This document shows positions 8,926 through 18,830 of a stretch of 64,000 nt of DNA, in pieces. Position numbers and translations under genes: made by a program. Below the pieces are notes generated by a model. That model saw nothing but the letters and a program-made list of their open reading frames with translations, did not search any database and was not told the origin of the DNA. Every line of letters begins with the position of its first letter. Position 1 is the first letter of the stretch. The stretch spans positions 1,195,001-1,259,000 of the forward strand of contig JAUCEP010000002.1 of the NCBI GenBank assembly GCA_030348875.1. The letters are read 5' to 3'. The DNA comes from Ureibacillus composti (GTDB taxonomy: Bacteria; Bacillota; Bacilli; Bacillales_A; Planococcaceae).

Positions 8926-9195
8926 ATGAGTCAAGAAATGGTCATTTCAATAGCAGAAAGAGCGATATGGACCGTCCTTTTAGTTTCAGGGCCCTTATTG
9001 TTAGTAGCATTAATAACAGGATTGATTGTCAGTATATTTCAAGCCACAACATCTATTCAAGAACAGACACTGGCGTTTGTACCGAAAATCATTGCGGTAT
9101 TCGTTGCAATAATTTTCTTCGGGCCATTTATGATTACTAAATTGACAGACTATCTTTACGATATTTTTAATAACCTGACTCGATATATCGGGTGA
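8926..9195 (+). CDS. fliQ: Export gate protein FliQ
   Basis: 89 residues from the ATG at 8926 (the frame also allows a TTG at 8917, rejected because 89 residues beginning MSQEMVISIAERA is the family norm). There are two hydrophobic helices, with the conserved GLIVSIFQATTSIQEQTL loop between them. FliQ packs around FliP/FliR in the export gate. It sits between fliP and fliR in the usual order. Confidence 0.96.
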   Translation: MSQEMVISIAERAIWTVLLVSGPLLLVALITGLIVSIFQATTSIQEQTLAFVPKIIAVFVAIIFFGPFMITKLTDYLYDIFNNLTRYIG

Positions 9196-9199
9196 TTAG

Positions 9200-9976
9200 A
9201 TGACAGAACTTATTCCTGATCTATCCGTATTATTATTAATTTTAGTCAGAGTTTCTGCTTTTTTTGTATCAGTCCCTTTTTTATCTTATCGAACGATTCC
9301 AGCACAATTAAGAATTGCCTTAGCCCTTATTTTATCGTGGATGATGTATTACACGTTAAATGTAGAGCCGTTTCCAATTGATGGAGAGTATTTACTACTG
9401 ATCATGAAAGAAGCGATTATTGGACTTTCGATTGGACTAGTAGCGTACATAGTTACTTCTGCCGTGCAAATTGCAGGAGGATTTATTGATTTTCAAACGG
9501 GGTTTGCCTTAGCCAATATTATTGACCCACAAACAGGTGCTCAAAGCCCACTAATGGGGCAATTTTTTAATTTCCTATTATTATTTGTATTACTTTCAAC
9601 AAATGGACATCATCTCATTTTAGATGGAATCTTTTATAGTTATCAATTTGTCCCAATCGATCAACTTACACCAAACTTCGGTGATGCGAATACTGTAGAG
9701 TTTATTGCAAAGTTATTTACTTCGGTGTTTGCGGTTGCATTTCAAATGTCTGCACCAGTAGTTGCAACGATATTTTTAGTAACCATAGCTTTAGGGATTA
9801 CCGGAAAAACAGTACCGCAACTAAATATTTTCGTTGTTGGTTTTCCTATTAATATCGCCGTTGCCTTTCTTGTTTTATTTATCGTAATGGGGCTGATGAT
9901 TACGGTAATGGAAAATGTGGTGGAGATGATGATTTTAGCAATGCGGGATTTGATGCAGTACTTAGGTGGTTCTTAA
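9200..9976 (+). CDS. fliR: Export gate protein FliR
   Basis: 258 residues with about six hydrophobic segments. It contains the family blocks RVSAFFVSVPFLSYRTIPAQ near the N-terminus and GFIDFQTGFALANIIDPQTG in the centre. FliR completes the FliPQR core complex and is the docking site for FlhB; in some bacteria the two are fused. Here they are separate genes one base apart. Length is typical. Confidence 0.96.
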   Translation: MTELIPDLSVLLLILVRVSAFFVSVPFLSYRTIPAQLRIALALILSWMMYYTLNVEPFPIDGEYLLLIMKEAIIGLSIGLVAYIVTSAVQIAGGFIDFQTGFALANIIDPQTGAQSPLMGQFFNFLLLFVLLSTNGHHLILDGIFYSYQFVPIDQLTPNFGDANTVEFIAKLFTSVFAVAFQMSAPVVATIFLVTIALGITGKTVPQLNIFVVGFPINIAVAFLVLFIVMGLMITVMENVVEMMILAMRDLMQYLGGS

Positions 9977-9977
9977 C

Positions 9978-11066
9978 ATGAAGTTATTACTAACGTTAGA
10001 TATACAATTCTTTGCAGGGGAAAAGACGGAAAAAGCGACACCTAAAAAACGTCAAGATGCTAGGAAAAAAGGACAAGTATTAAAGAGCCAAGATGTTTCG
10101 GCCGCATTTGTTCTTTTACTTAGCTTCTTATTTCTAATCTTTGCTGCACCATTAATGCAAGAAGGCCTTTTTTCTTTCTTAATACAAGCATTTGAAAAAA
10201 ATATGCTCATTGATACGCTAACAACTGATACAGTTATGCAAATGTACACGGACTCGCTAAAAGAAATGGCTGTTATTTTGCTACCTATTCTAGCTGTAAC
10301 CGTTGTTGCAAGTGTTGGAGCGAACTTTTTTCAATTTGGGTTTTTATTTACGACTGAATCCTTAAAAATAGACTTAAAAAAAATGGATCCCATTAAAGGG
10401 ATTAAAAAAATCATATCTGTCCGTGCCATTGTTAACCTTTTAAAGTCACTTTTAAAAGTTGCATTTATTGGTACGGTAACAACGATTGTCATATGGACTA
10501 ATTTAGAAGATGTTCTGTCACTTGCGTTACAAGAACCTTTCTCTACATTAAGTACGGTGGCACAATTAACTGGATTAATGGGTATTGCGGCTTCCGCAGT
10601 ATTGATCGTAATTGCACTTCTCGATTATATGTATGAGAAATTTGAATATGAAAAACAACTGAAAATGTCAAAGCAAGACATTAAGGATGAATATAAAAAT
10701 AGTGAGGGTGACCCTCTCATTAAATCAAAAATTAAGCAACGTCAACGAGAAATGGCTATGCGCCGGATGATGCAAGATGTACCAAATGCAGACGTGGTCA
10801 TTACGAACCCGACGCACTTTGCTATTTGCTTAAAATATGATGATACAAGTATGGATGCACCAAAGGTCGTTGCCAAGGGTACCGATTATGTTGCACAAAA
10901 AATTAAATTAATTGCGAAAGAAAATAATGTCGTAATGGTTGAAAATCGACCGTTAGCACGAGCAATGTACGACCAAGTAGAAATTGGTGATCAAGTGCCA
11001 GAGGAATTTTTTAAAGCGGTGGCCGAAATCCTTGCGTATGTTTATCGTATAAAACGTAAAATTTAG
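9978..11066 (+). CDS. flhB: Export switch protein FlhB
   Basis: 362 residues from the ATG at 9978, preceded by AGGTGG; a GTG at 9966 in the end of fliR is rejected. The N-terminus (DIQFFAGEKTEKATPKKR) and four hydrophobic segments are typical. The autocleavage motif NPTH is at residues 277-280. Cleavage between N and P, triggered through FliK, changes export from hook to filament substrates. Everything needed for this switch appears intact. A repeat region, not a gene, follows for about 420 bases before flhA. Confidence 0.96.
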   Translation: MKLLLTLDIQFFAGEKTEKATPKKRQDARKKGQVLKSQDVSAAFVLLLSFLFLIFAAPLMQEGLFSFLIQAFEKNMLIDTLTTDTVMQMYTDSLKEMAVILLPILAVTVVASVGANFFQFGFLFTTESLKIDLKKMDPIKGIKKIISVRAIVNLLKSLLKVAFIGTVTTIVIWTNLEDVLSLALQEPFSTLSTVAQLTGLMGIAASAVLIVIALLDYMYEKFEYEKQLKMSKQDIKDEYKNSEGDPLIKSKIKQRQREMAMRRMMQDVPNADVVITNPTHFAICLKYDDTSMDAPKVVAKGTDYVAQKIKLIAKENNVVMVENRPLARAMYDQVEIGDQVPEEFFKAVAEILAYVYRIKRKI

Positions 11067-11094
11067 AGCTTATTGAAAGAAAGTATAAACTTTT

Positions 11095-11467
11095 AAAGTT
11101 CGAACAGTGTCTAGCTACGGCGGCTAGGCTCTCGCGTCACTTCGACTCCTCCTACGAAGGCAAAAAGCGCCTTCTTCTCGGAGTCTACAGTGCGTGAGGC
11201 TCACAGGATGTGAGTCATGTCGGCAATGCTCGCGCGTGTCGCGTTTTTGCCGACACGAGCCTGAACGAGCCGCCTCCGCATTTCTAGGTGTCTAGCTCCG
11301 GCGGCTACACCCTCGAGGTCGCTTCGACAATACCAGCGAAGGCAAAAAGCGCCTTCACTGGTATTGTCTCCAGCGCTTGAGGCTCACACGATGTGAGTCA
11401 TGTCGGCAATGCGACGCGATGTCGCGTTTTTGCCGACGCGGGTGTGAACGAGCCGCCTCCGCATTTC
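11095..11467 (+). repeat. Palindromic intergenic element, family A (two tandem copies)
   Basis: Two related units, about 11095-11286 and 11287-11467. Both begin with GTCTAGCT-GGCGGCTA-type sequence and end with GAACGAGCCGCCTCCGCATT. Each contains a GAAGGC/GCCTTC hairpin around AAAAAGC and a second hairpin where TGTCGGCAA pairs with TTGCCGACA. GC content is far above the neighbouring coding DNA. They fill the whole gap between flhB and flhA, within the fla/che operon, and end just before the flhA ribosome-binding site (TAGGAGGG). The frame of flhA stays open upstream into this element, which makes a false N-terminal extension. Confidence 0.8.
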
Positions 11468-11484
11468 TTTTAGGAGGGTATTAC

Positions 11485-13518
11485 ATGAAATTTCGCGACT
11501 TAGGGGTATTAGGTGCAGTCATATTAATAGTAGCGATGCTGATCATCCCTCTACCAACGTGGTTATTAAGTTTTTTAATTATTATCAATATCACGTTATC
11601 TTTAATCGTTTTACTAACGGCGATGAATATGAAAGAAGCATTAGATTTTGCTATTTTCCCTTCCGTCATTTTGTTATTAACTTTGTTCAGACTTGGACTA
11701 AGTATTTCGACAACCCGTGCGATTTTATCAAATGGAGATGCGGGAGATGTCGTTGAAACATTTGGTCAGTTTGTAACCGGCGGAAATATTTTAGTAGGTT
11801 TAGTAATCTTCTTGTTATTAGTAGTTATTAACTTCATTGTAATAACAAAAGGTTCGGAACGTGTGGCTGAAGTTGCAGCTCGATTTACATTAGATGCAAT
11901 GCCGGGGAAACAAATGAGTATCGATGCAGATTTAAATGCCGGCATGATTTCGGAAAAAGAAGCACGTACTCGCCGAGAAAAAGTTTCAAGAGAATCAGAT
12001 TTTTACGGGGCAATGGATGGTGCGACGAAATTCGTAAAAGGAGATGCCATTGCTTCCATTATTATGGTATTCATTAACCTTTTATTTGGGATTGTTATTG
12101 GGATGCTTCAACTTGACTATGCGTTTGCAGATGCTGCATCTCACTTCTCAACGCTAACAGTTGGTGACGGACTCGTTGCACAAATTCCAGCATTGCTTGT
12201 TTCGACAGCAACAGGGATTGTTGTAACACGTGCTGCTTCGGAAGGAAATCTTGGCGAAGACATTGTGAACCAATTATTCGCTCAATCTAAACTTTTATAT
12301 GTTGCAGGGGGCACAATGATTCTTCTCGGTCTATTCACACCGATTCCTGACTGGATTACGATTCCAATTGGAGCTTCATTAATTACGGGAGCATATTTCA
12401 TGGATCGCAAGAAACCCGAAGACCCCGAAGAACTGCTTGAGATGGAAGAAGAAGAGGCAACTGACACTATGAAGAGTCCAGAAAATGTCATTAACCTACT
12501 AAATGTAGATCCAATCGAATTTGAATTTGGGTATGGGTTAATTCCATTAGTGGATGCAGCACAAGGTGGGGACTTATTAGATCGCGTTGTGATGATTCGT
12601 CGACAGCTTGCGTTAGAACTTGGAATTGTCATCCCGGTAGTACGTATTCGAGATAATATTCAACTTCAACCTAACGAATATCGTATCAAAATAAAAGGAA
12701 ATGAAATGGCAAAGGGTGAGCTTTTGCTAGACCATTATTTAGCGATGAGTCCAAGTGATGATAATTCAATTGAGGGGATTGATACGATCGAACCTTCATT
12801 CGGATTACCTGCGAAATGGATCACAGAACAAACAAAAGAAGAGGCCGAGATTTTAGGTTACACAGTTGTTGACCCACCAAGTGTTGTGTCGACACATTTA
12901 ACAGAAATTATTCGCATGAATGCCCATGAATTACTAGGCCGTCAAGAAACGAAACAATTGATTGATCATCTGCGTGAAAGTTATCCAATCTTAGTGGAGG
13001 AATTAACGCCAACACCATTATCGATTGGTGAAATTCAAAAAGTATTGGCCAAACTATTACAAGAAAATGTATCGATTCGCAATTTGCCGATTATTTTTGA
13101 GACATTAGCCGATTATTCAAAACTAACAAGTGATCCGGATATTTTAACAGAATATGTTCGTCAAGGACTTGCGAGACAAATCACATCGCAATATGTTTCT
13201 GGACAACCTGCTTTAAAAGTCATTACGGTTCCGGCAAAAATTGAAAAGTTAATTGCAGACAGTATTCAACAAACGGAACATGGAAACTACTTAGCTATGA
13301 ATCCACAAGAATCCCAGGAGCTTTTAGAAGCAGTAGCAAAAGAAGTGGAACGGGTGTCGTTTATGGAACAATCACCAATTATTCTTTGCTCGCCTGCAAT
13401 TCGCATGTATTTAAGACAGTTAACAGAACGGTATTTCCCGCAAATTCCTATACTTTCTTATAATGAGTTAGATTCAAACGTTGAAATACAAAGTGTTGGA
13501 GTGGTGAATGTAGAATGA
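11485..13518 (+). CDS. flhA: Export gate protein FlhA
   Basis: 677 residues from the ATG at 11485, six bases after TAGGAGGG; this length equals the B. subtilis protein. The N-terminal half is membrane (about eight helices to residue 325), with the FHIPEP-family block ERVAEVAARFTLDAMPGKQM near 130-150. The C-terminal half is the cytoplasmic ring domain that binds FliJ and substrate chaperones. An open frame back to 11377 adds residues encoded by a repeat and is rejected. It overlaps flhF by four bases. Confidence 0.96.
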   Translation: MKFRDLGVLGAVILIVAMLIIPLPTWLLSFLIIINITLSLIVLLTAMNMKEALDFAIFPSVILLLTLFRLGLSISTTRAILSNGDAGDVVETFGQFVTGGNILVGLVIFLLLVVINFIVITKGSERVAEVAARFTLDAMPGKQMSIDADLNAGMISEKEARTRREKVSRESDFYGAMDGATKFVKGDAIASIIMVFINLLFGIVIGMLQLDYAFADAASHFSTLTVGDGLVAQIPALLVSTATGIVVTRAASEGNLGEDIVNQLFAQSKLLYVAGGTMILLGLFTPIPDWITIPIGASLITGAYFMDRKKPEDPEELLEMEEEEATDTMKSPENVINLLNVDPIEFEFGYGLIPLVDAAQGGDLLDRVVMIRRQLALELGIVIPVVRIRDNIQLQPNEYRIKIKGNEMAKGELLLDHYLAMSPSDDNSIEGIDTIEPSFGLPAKWITEQTKEEAEILGYTVVDPPSVVSTHLTEIIRMNAHELLGRQETKQLIDHLRESYPILVEELTPTPLSIGEIQKVLAKLLQENVSIRNLPIIFETLADYSKLTSDPDILTEYVRQGLARQITSQYVSGQPALKVITVPAKIEKLIADSIQQTEHGNYLAMNPQESQELLEAVAKEVERVSFMEQSPIILCSPAIRMYLRQLTERYFPQIPILSYNELDSNVEIQSVGVVNVE

Positions 13519-14663
13519 AGATGAAAAAATATACTGCACCTTCAATCGCAGAAGCAATGAAGCAAATACGAGCTGACCTTGGTGAAGATGCCGTCATTAT
13601 CTACTCAAAAGTAGTGGTAACGAAAAAACTCTTCGGGCTTATTAAACATAAAAACTTTGAGGTGCTAGCAGGTGTGGATCAAATTGAGACAAAACCAACT
13701 ACCGGGTCTATGTTAGCGGATCTTCAACCTGATCACTTCCAACCTTCTCGATCAACTGTGCAAGAAGAGGTACATAGCGAAAATACCCTTTTAACAAGTG
13801 AATTGAAAAGTGAAATTGCGGATTTAAAAGCCATGCTTCAGTCCATGCAAAGACTGACAGTGGAGTCACAAATCCCTCAGGAAATGAAACCATTTCTCGA
13901 CTTTTTAAAGCGTCAAGAGCTAAACGAAGAGCTCATCACCGCTATAAGTGATGAGCTTTTTCAGCTATATAAAAAACAAGGGACACTTTCAAATCTAGAG
14001 ATAAAAGAAGTAGCGGAGCAATATTTAAAAGAAAAAATGCTATCACTTCCAATTGGTGGACTCTCTTATAAAAGAAAATACATTAATTTACTTGGACCAA
14101 CAGGTGTAGGAAAAACGACAACCATTGCGAAAATGGCTGCTCGAGCAGTTTTAGAGAAAAAGAAAAAAATTGGATTCATCACAACTGATACTTATCGAAT
14201 TGCGGCAATTGAGCAACTAAAGACCTATGCAAATCTGTTACAGGCTCCAGTTGAAATTGTTTACAATGCGAATGATTACAAGGCGGCAATTAAAAAATTC
14301 GAACACCTTGATCTCATCTTTATTGATACTGCAGGGCGCAATTATAAAGAAGCGAAATATGTAAATGATTTAAAGAAATTAATCGAATTCGATGAGGAAG
14401 TTGAGTCGTTCTTAGTTCTATCCTTAACTGCCAAAGAAAAAGATATGGAAACAATTACTGAGCAATTCGGGGAAATTCCAATCGAAAAGTTCATCTTTAC
14501 CAAAATTGACGAAACAAATACTATTGGCACCTTGTTTAATTTAATGATTAAATATAATAAAGGACTTGCTTACTATACGAATGGTCAAGAAGTCCCGGAA
14601 GATATTGAAGAGGCAAAAATAGAAAAATTACTTGAATTGTTCTTCCAAGGAGAACTCAAATGA
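13515..14663 (+). CDS. flhF: Flagellar SRP-family GTPase FlhF
   Basis: 382 residues. An N-terminal basic and variable B domain precedes the N and G domains of the SRP GTPase family: P-loop GPTGVGKTTTIAKMA (about 195-209), DTYRIAAIEQL, and DTAGRNYKE for the G3 region. FlhF controls position and number of flagella, together with FlhG, whose gene overlaps its end by four bases. It overlaps the flhA stop as well, so three genes are likely translated in series. Confidence 0.95.
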   Translation: MKMKKYTAPSIAEAMKQIRADLGEDAVIIYSKVVVTKKLFGLIKHKNFEVLAGVDQIETKPTTGSMLADLQPDHFQPSRSTVQEEVHSENTLLTSELKSEIADLKAMLQSMQRLTVESQIPQEMKPFLDFLKRQELNEELITAISDELFQLYKKQGTLSNLEIKEVAEQYLKEKMLSLPIGGLSYKRKYINLLGPTGVGKTTTIAKMAARAVLEKKKKIGFITTDTYRIAAIEQLKTYANLLQAPVEIVYNANDYKAAIKKFEHLDLIFIDTAGRNYKEAKYVNDLKKLIEFDEEVESFLVLSLTAKEKDMETITEQFGEIPIEKFIFTKIDETNTIGTLFNLMIKYNKGLAYYTNGQEVPEDIEEAKIEKLLELFFQGELK

Positions 14664-15532
14664 GAGATCAAGCTGAAAAACTAAGATTAAAAATGTTGGA
14701 GAGCCAAGGCATTTTGGGAAGATCCATCGCTGTTGTAAGTGGGAAAGGTGGAGTAGGGAAAAGCAACTTTACTACCAACTTTGCCATTACACTTGCGAAA
14801 CTTGGGAAAAAAGTCGTTATTCTAGATATGGATATTGGTATGGGCAATATTAATATTTTAATTGGAAAAACTGCCGCTTCCAATTTAAAAGACTATTTAG
14901 TGGGTGACGTTTTACTTGAGGATGTCATATTGGATGGGCCATTTGATTTAAAATATATTGCCGGTGGTTCTGGAATGTCTTCAGTCATGGAATGGACAGA
15001 AGAAATGTTCGATTCCTTAATTCAGGCATTTGAACATTTACAAAAAAACTTCGACTATATTTTATTTGATATGGGTGCTGGGGCATCGAATTGGACGATT
15101 GATTTATTAACATCCATCGATGAAATTATGGTGATTACTACAGCTGAACCAACTTCCATCACTGATGCGTATTCAATGATGAAGTATATTCATCTACGAG
15201 ACCAACAGAAAACATTCTATTTACTATGTAATCGGGTAATCTCTCCTGAAGAAGGGGAAGAAACTTTAGGTCGTTTAAGAAATACAATGATGAAATTTTT
15301 ATCAAAAGATGTAATCGTACTAGGGTCCCTACCAGAAGATTTATCGGTTCGAAAAGCAGTAAGGGAGCAAGTTCCTTTTTCTATTTCTTATCCGAATGCG
15401 CCAATCACCAAAACACTTCAAACGATTGTTGACCGTTTTATCCATCAACAAATGGAAGAAGTTCAAGCACCAATTCATCATCATACGTTTTTATCTAAAT
15501 TAAGAAGGATCTTTTCGAAAGGACGTGATTAA
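14660..15532 (+). CDS. flhG: MinD/ParA-type ATPase FlhG
   Basis: 290 residues. Deviant Walker A motif SGKGGVGKSNFTTNFA (about 27-42) and the VVILDMDIGMGNINILIG block place it in the MinD/ParA family. The C-terminal tail (IHHHTFLSKLRRIF) could be an amphipathic membrane-targeting helix. FlhG (YlxH) limits flagellar number, stimulates FlhF GTPase activity and assists C-ring assembly. It starts inside the end of flhF and is directly followed by cheB. Confidence 0.94.
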   Translation: MRDQAEKLRLKMLESQGILGRSIAVVSGKGGVGKSNFTTNFAITLAKLGKKVVILDMDIGMGNINILIGKTAASNLKDYLVGDVLLEDVILDGPFDLKYIAGGSGMSSVMEWTEEMFDSLIQAFEHLQKNFDYILFDMGAGASNWTIDLLTSIDEIMVITTAEPTSITDAYSMMKYIHLRDQQKTFYLLCNRVISPEEGEETLGRLRNTMMKFLSKDVIVLGSLPEDLSVRKAVREQVPFSISYPNAPITKTLQTIVDRFIHQQMEEVQAPIHHHTFLSKLRRIFSKGRD

Positions 15533-16696
15533 TTGGAAAGTCCTAAAAAAAGTAAATTGTTAATTGTTGATGATTCTGCATTTATGAGAAAACTGATTCG
15601 AGACTTTTTCGATGGCAATAAAACAATTGAAGTCGTTGGAACTGCCCGTAACGGAAAAGATGCTTTAAAGAAAATTGAAGAATTAAACCCTGATATCGTT
15701 ACATTGGATGTTGAAATGCCTGAACTAAATGGACTTGATGCATTAAAAGAAATTATGGAAGTTAATCCTCTACCAATCATTATGCTATCAAGTTCAACGA
15801 AACAAGGGGCAGAAAGTACATTAGCTGCAATGGAAAATGGAGCGGTAGATTTTGTGACCAAACCTGGTGGCACCATTTCACTTGAATTACACAAAGTGAA
15901 GGAAGAACTTGTCCATAAAGTTGAACAAGCTGTACACGTTTCAGTTGCAAAATTAAGAAAACCGTCACCGTCTGAAGAGAAGCGTTTTACAACACCTGAC
16001 GTTAAAACTACGAATCTAGTAAGAGAAACTTCTTCTTCGGCTGACTTAATGATTCAACCAAAAAGAAAAAGAGAACTTGTAAGTCCCAGCAGTAAAGTGA
16101 AAAATGATTGGTCACAGACATCGAAGAAAATTGTTTGTATTGGTACATCAACGGGAGGGCCACGAGCATTACAAGAAGTATTGACCCAATTGCCCGCAAC
16201 AATTCAAGCACCTATTTTAATTGTCCAGCATATGCCTGCAGGGTTCACAAAATCTTTAGCAGAACGGCTAAATAATTTAAGTAAAATTCAAGTAAAAGAA
16301 GCTGAACACGGTGAAATTTTACAAAATGGAACGGCTTATATTGCACCAGGAGGCTATCATTTAAAACTAAAAAAAGTAAGTACGGCATTTGAAATTGAAT
16401 TAGATCATCAGGAGCCACCTCGTTCAGGGCACCGACCCGCAGTAGATGTGCTGTTTGAATCAGTTAGTCAATTTGAACATGTTAATAAAATTGCTGTCAT
16501 TATGACTGGAATGGGCCAGGATGGGTCAAAAGGTTTAGTTGCATTAAAGCAAACTGGCAACACAATAGCGATTGCAGAATCACAAGAGACTTGTATCGTT
16601 TACGGAATGCCTAAAGCTGCAGTGGAAACAGAGCTTGTAGACGAAATTGTAGAAGTTGATGAAATTGCACAAGCGATTATGAAATATTTGCCGTAA
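15533..16696 (+). CDS. cheB: Chemoreceptor methylesterase CheB
   Basis: 387 residues from a TTG start with AAAGGACGTG upstream. The receiver domain has D59 as phosphoacceptor (VTLDVEMPELNG) and a T/K pair further on (TKPGG). The catalytic domain has the Ser-His-Asp triad: GTSTGGPRAL near 203-212, QHMPAGFTKSL near 231, and MTGMGQDGSKG near 325-335. CheB removes methyl groups from receptors for adaptation. No cheR is visible in the window, as in B. subtilis where it lies elsewhere. Confidence 0.96.
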   Translation: MESPKKSKLLIVDDSAFMRKLIRDFFDGNKTIEVVGTARNGKDALKKIEELNPDIVTLDVEMPELNGLDALKEIMEVNPLPIIMLSSSTKQGAESTLAAMENGAVDFVTKPGGTISLELHKVKEELVHKVEQAVHVSVAKLRKPSPSEEKRFTTPDVKTTNLVRETSSSADLMIQPKRKRELVSPSSKVKNDWSQTSKKIVCIGTSTGGPRALQEVLTQLPATIQAPILIVQHMPAGFTKSLAERLNNLSKIQVKEAEHGEILQNGTAYIAPGGYHLKLKKVSTAFEIELDHQEPPRSGHRPAVDVLFESVSQFEHVNKIAVIMTGMGQDGSKGLVALKQTGNTIAIAESQETCIVYGMPKAAVETELVDEIVEVDEIAQAIMKYLP

Positions 16697-16711
16697 AAGG
16701 AGTGTTCTCGT

Positions 16712-18805
16712 ATGGACATGAACCAATATTTAGAGATGTTCATTGAAGAAAGTAAAGAGCATTTACAAGCATGTAGTGAACATTTATTAGAACTAGAAAA
16801 AAACCCCCAAGACTTAAGCGTGGTAAATGAGATTTTCCGTTCTGCACATACGTTAAAAGGTATGTCTGCAACAATGGGTTATGAAGACTTAGCAGATTTA
16901 ACACACAAAATGGAGAATGTCTTAGATGCCATTCGAAATGAAAAGATTCATGTTACAACAGAGATATTAGACGTCGTTTTTGAATCGGTTGACCATTTGG
17001 AAGCTATGGTATTTGATATTGCCGATGGTGGGGACGGGAAACGTAATGTGGCAGAAACGGTTGAGAAATTAAAAAATATTGAATCAGGTAATCCAGTCAC
17101 TCCAACACAGCAAGAGCCAAAACAAGTGGATCATGAAGTTGCTGCAACAACCGTTGTGGCTAGTGCTCCAAAACTTGAATATGACGACTTTGAAAAAACA
17201 GTTTTAATTCAATCGATCGATCAAGGCTTTAATGCAATTGAAATTGCCGTATCACTTCGCGCGGATTGTTTATTAAAAGCAGCCCGTGTTTATATGGTAT
17301 TTGATATTTTAGAAAAAAGTGGGGACGTTATTAAATCAAACCCAACGGTCGACAAGCTAGAAGAAGAACAGTTTGATCAAGACTTCTATGTAGCGTTTAT
17401 TACAAAAGAACCGGCTGACGAACTTCAAAAGAAAATCATGAAAGTGTCCGAAGTAGATAAAGTTACCGTTGTACAATTATCACAAGAAACATTAAAACCT
17501 TCGACAACGGAAGAAACAGTTCAAACAGTGCCATCAACACCAACATTACAAGAAGTGAATGAACTATCACAAAGTGACAATTCTAGTAATGCTGTAATAG
17601 CTCAAAAATCCGAAACGCCAGCAAAAGCTCAAGTTTCTGAAAAGAAACATGCTTCAAGTAAAACGATTCGTGTAAGTATTGAACGTTTAGATATTTTAAT
17701 GAATCTATTTGAAGAGCTTGTCATCGATAGAGGACGTCTTCAATCGATTTCGACTGAGGTGAACCATTCAGAATTAACTGAAACAGTTGAACGTATGAGT
17801 CGAGTAATGGGAGATCTGCAAAATATTGTTCTGACAATGCGCATGGTTCCTGTTGAAACGGTATTCAATCGATTCCCTAAAATGGTACGCTCGCTATCTC
17901 GTGACTTACATAAGAAAATTAACCTTGAAATTATCGGTGCAGAAACAGAACTTGATCGCACAGTGATTGATGAAATTGGTGATCCACTCGTTCACTTAAT
18001 TCGAAACTCCCTTGACCATGGAATAGAAAGTCCAGAAGCGCGGGTAGCGAAAGGAAAACCAGAAGAAGGTACGGTCATTTTACGTGCCTACCATAGTGGA
18101 AACTATGTCTTCATTGAAATTGAAGATGATGGTGCAGGAATTAATCGCGATAAAGTACTGAAAAAAGCGATTGATAAAGGCATTGTAACGAAGGATGCTG
18201 CACTGAGATTATCAGATAAGGAAATTAATGAACTGATTCTTGCTTCTGGTTTCTCGACAGCTGATCAAATTTCGGATATCTCTGGCCGTGGCGTTGGACT
18301 AGATGTGGTCAAATCAACAATTGAATCATTAGGTGGTAGTATTTCCATCGAATCTACCCAAGATGTTGGTTCGATTTTCTCTATTCAATTACCTTTAACA
18401 TTATCGATTATTTCCGTTATGTTAGTGGAAATAGAAACAGAGATCTATGCAGTCCCTCTATCATCAATTATCGAGACTTCGATTATAAAAAAATCGGATA
18501 TTCTAAATGCACATAAACAAAAAGTAATCGACTTCCGAGGAAAAATTGTGCCATTAATTTTCTTAGATGAAATCTTTGAAGTTCCACGTCATCAAGCAAT
18601 AGACGATGAGTACTTATCAGTTGTCATCGTGAGAAAAGGCGACAAACTTGCTGGTTTAGTCGTGGATTCATTCATTGGCCAACAAGAAATTGTCTTGAAG
18701 TCGCTTGGGAACTATTTAACAAATATTTTTGCCATTTCAGGTGCGACAATATTAGGAAATGGTCAAGTTGCATTAATTGTGGACTGTAATGCGTTAATGA
18801 AGTAA
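16712..18805 (+). CDS. cheA: Chemotaxis histidine kinase CheA
   Basis: 697 residues. The P1 domain has phospho-His H46 (RSAHTLKGM). A P2 docking domain (about 155-255) and low-complexity linker come next, then P3 dimerisation with the RGRLQSISTEV region. The P4 HATPase has an N-box (PLVHLIRNSLDHGIE), G1 DDGAGI and G2 SGRGVGLDVV. P5 is CheW-like at the C-terminus. All kinase motifs are intact. It phosphorylates CheY and CheB and couples to receptors through CheW, encoded 25 bases downstream. Confidence 0.97.
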   Translation: MDMNQYLEMFIEESKEHLQACSEHLLELEKNPQDLSVVNEIFRSAHTLKGMSATMGYEDLADLTHKMENVLDAIRNEKIHVTTEILDVVFESVDHLEAMVFDIADGGDGKRNVAETVEKLKNIESGNPVTPTQQEPKQVDHEVAATTVVASAPKLEYDDFEKTVLIQSIDQGFNAIEIAVSLRADCLLKAARVYMVFDILEKSGDVIKSNPTVDKLEEEQFDQDFYVAFITKEPADELQKKIMKVSEVDKVTVVQLSQETLKPSTTEETVQTVPSTPTLQEVNELSQSDNSSNAVIAQKSETPAKAQVSEKKHASSKTIRVSIERLDILMNLFEELVIDRGRLQSISTEVNHSELTETVERMSRVMGDLQNIVLTMRMVPVETVFNRFPKMVRSLSRDLHKKINLEIIGAETELDRTVIDEIGDPLVHLIRNSLDHGIESPEARVAKGKPEEGTVILRAYHSGNYVFIEIEDDGAGINRDKVLKKAIDKGIVTKDAALRLSDKEINELILASGFSTADQISDISGRGVGLDVVKSTIESLGGSISIESTQDVGSIFSIQLPLTLSIISVMLVEIETEIYAVPLSSIIETSIIKKSDILNAHKQKVIDFRGKIVPLIFLDEIFEVPRHQAIDDEYLSVVIVRKGDKLAGLVVDSFIGQQEIVLKSLGNYLTNIFAISGATILGNGQVALIVDCNALMK

Positions 18806-18830
18806 ACATGACTGATAAGAGGTGTAAATT

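Noticed and set aside
11377-11484. N-terminal extension of FlhA
   Set aside because: These 36 codons lie in the palindromic repeat; the ATG at 11485 has a good ribosome-binding site and gives the standard 677-residue length.
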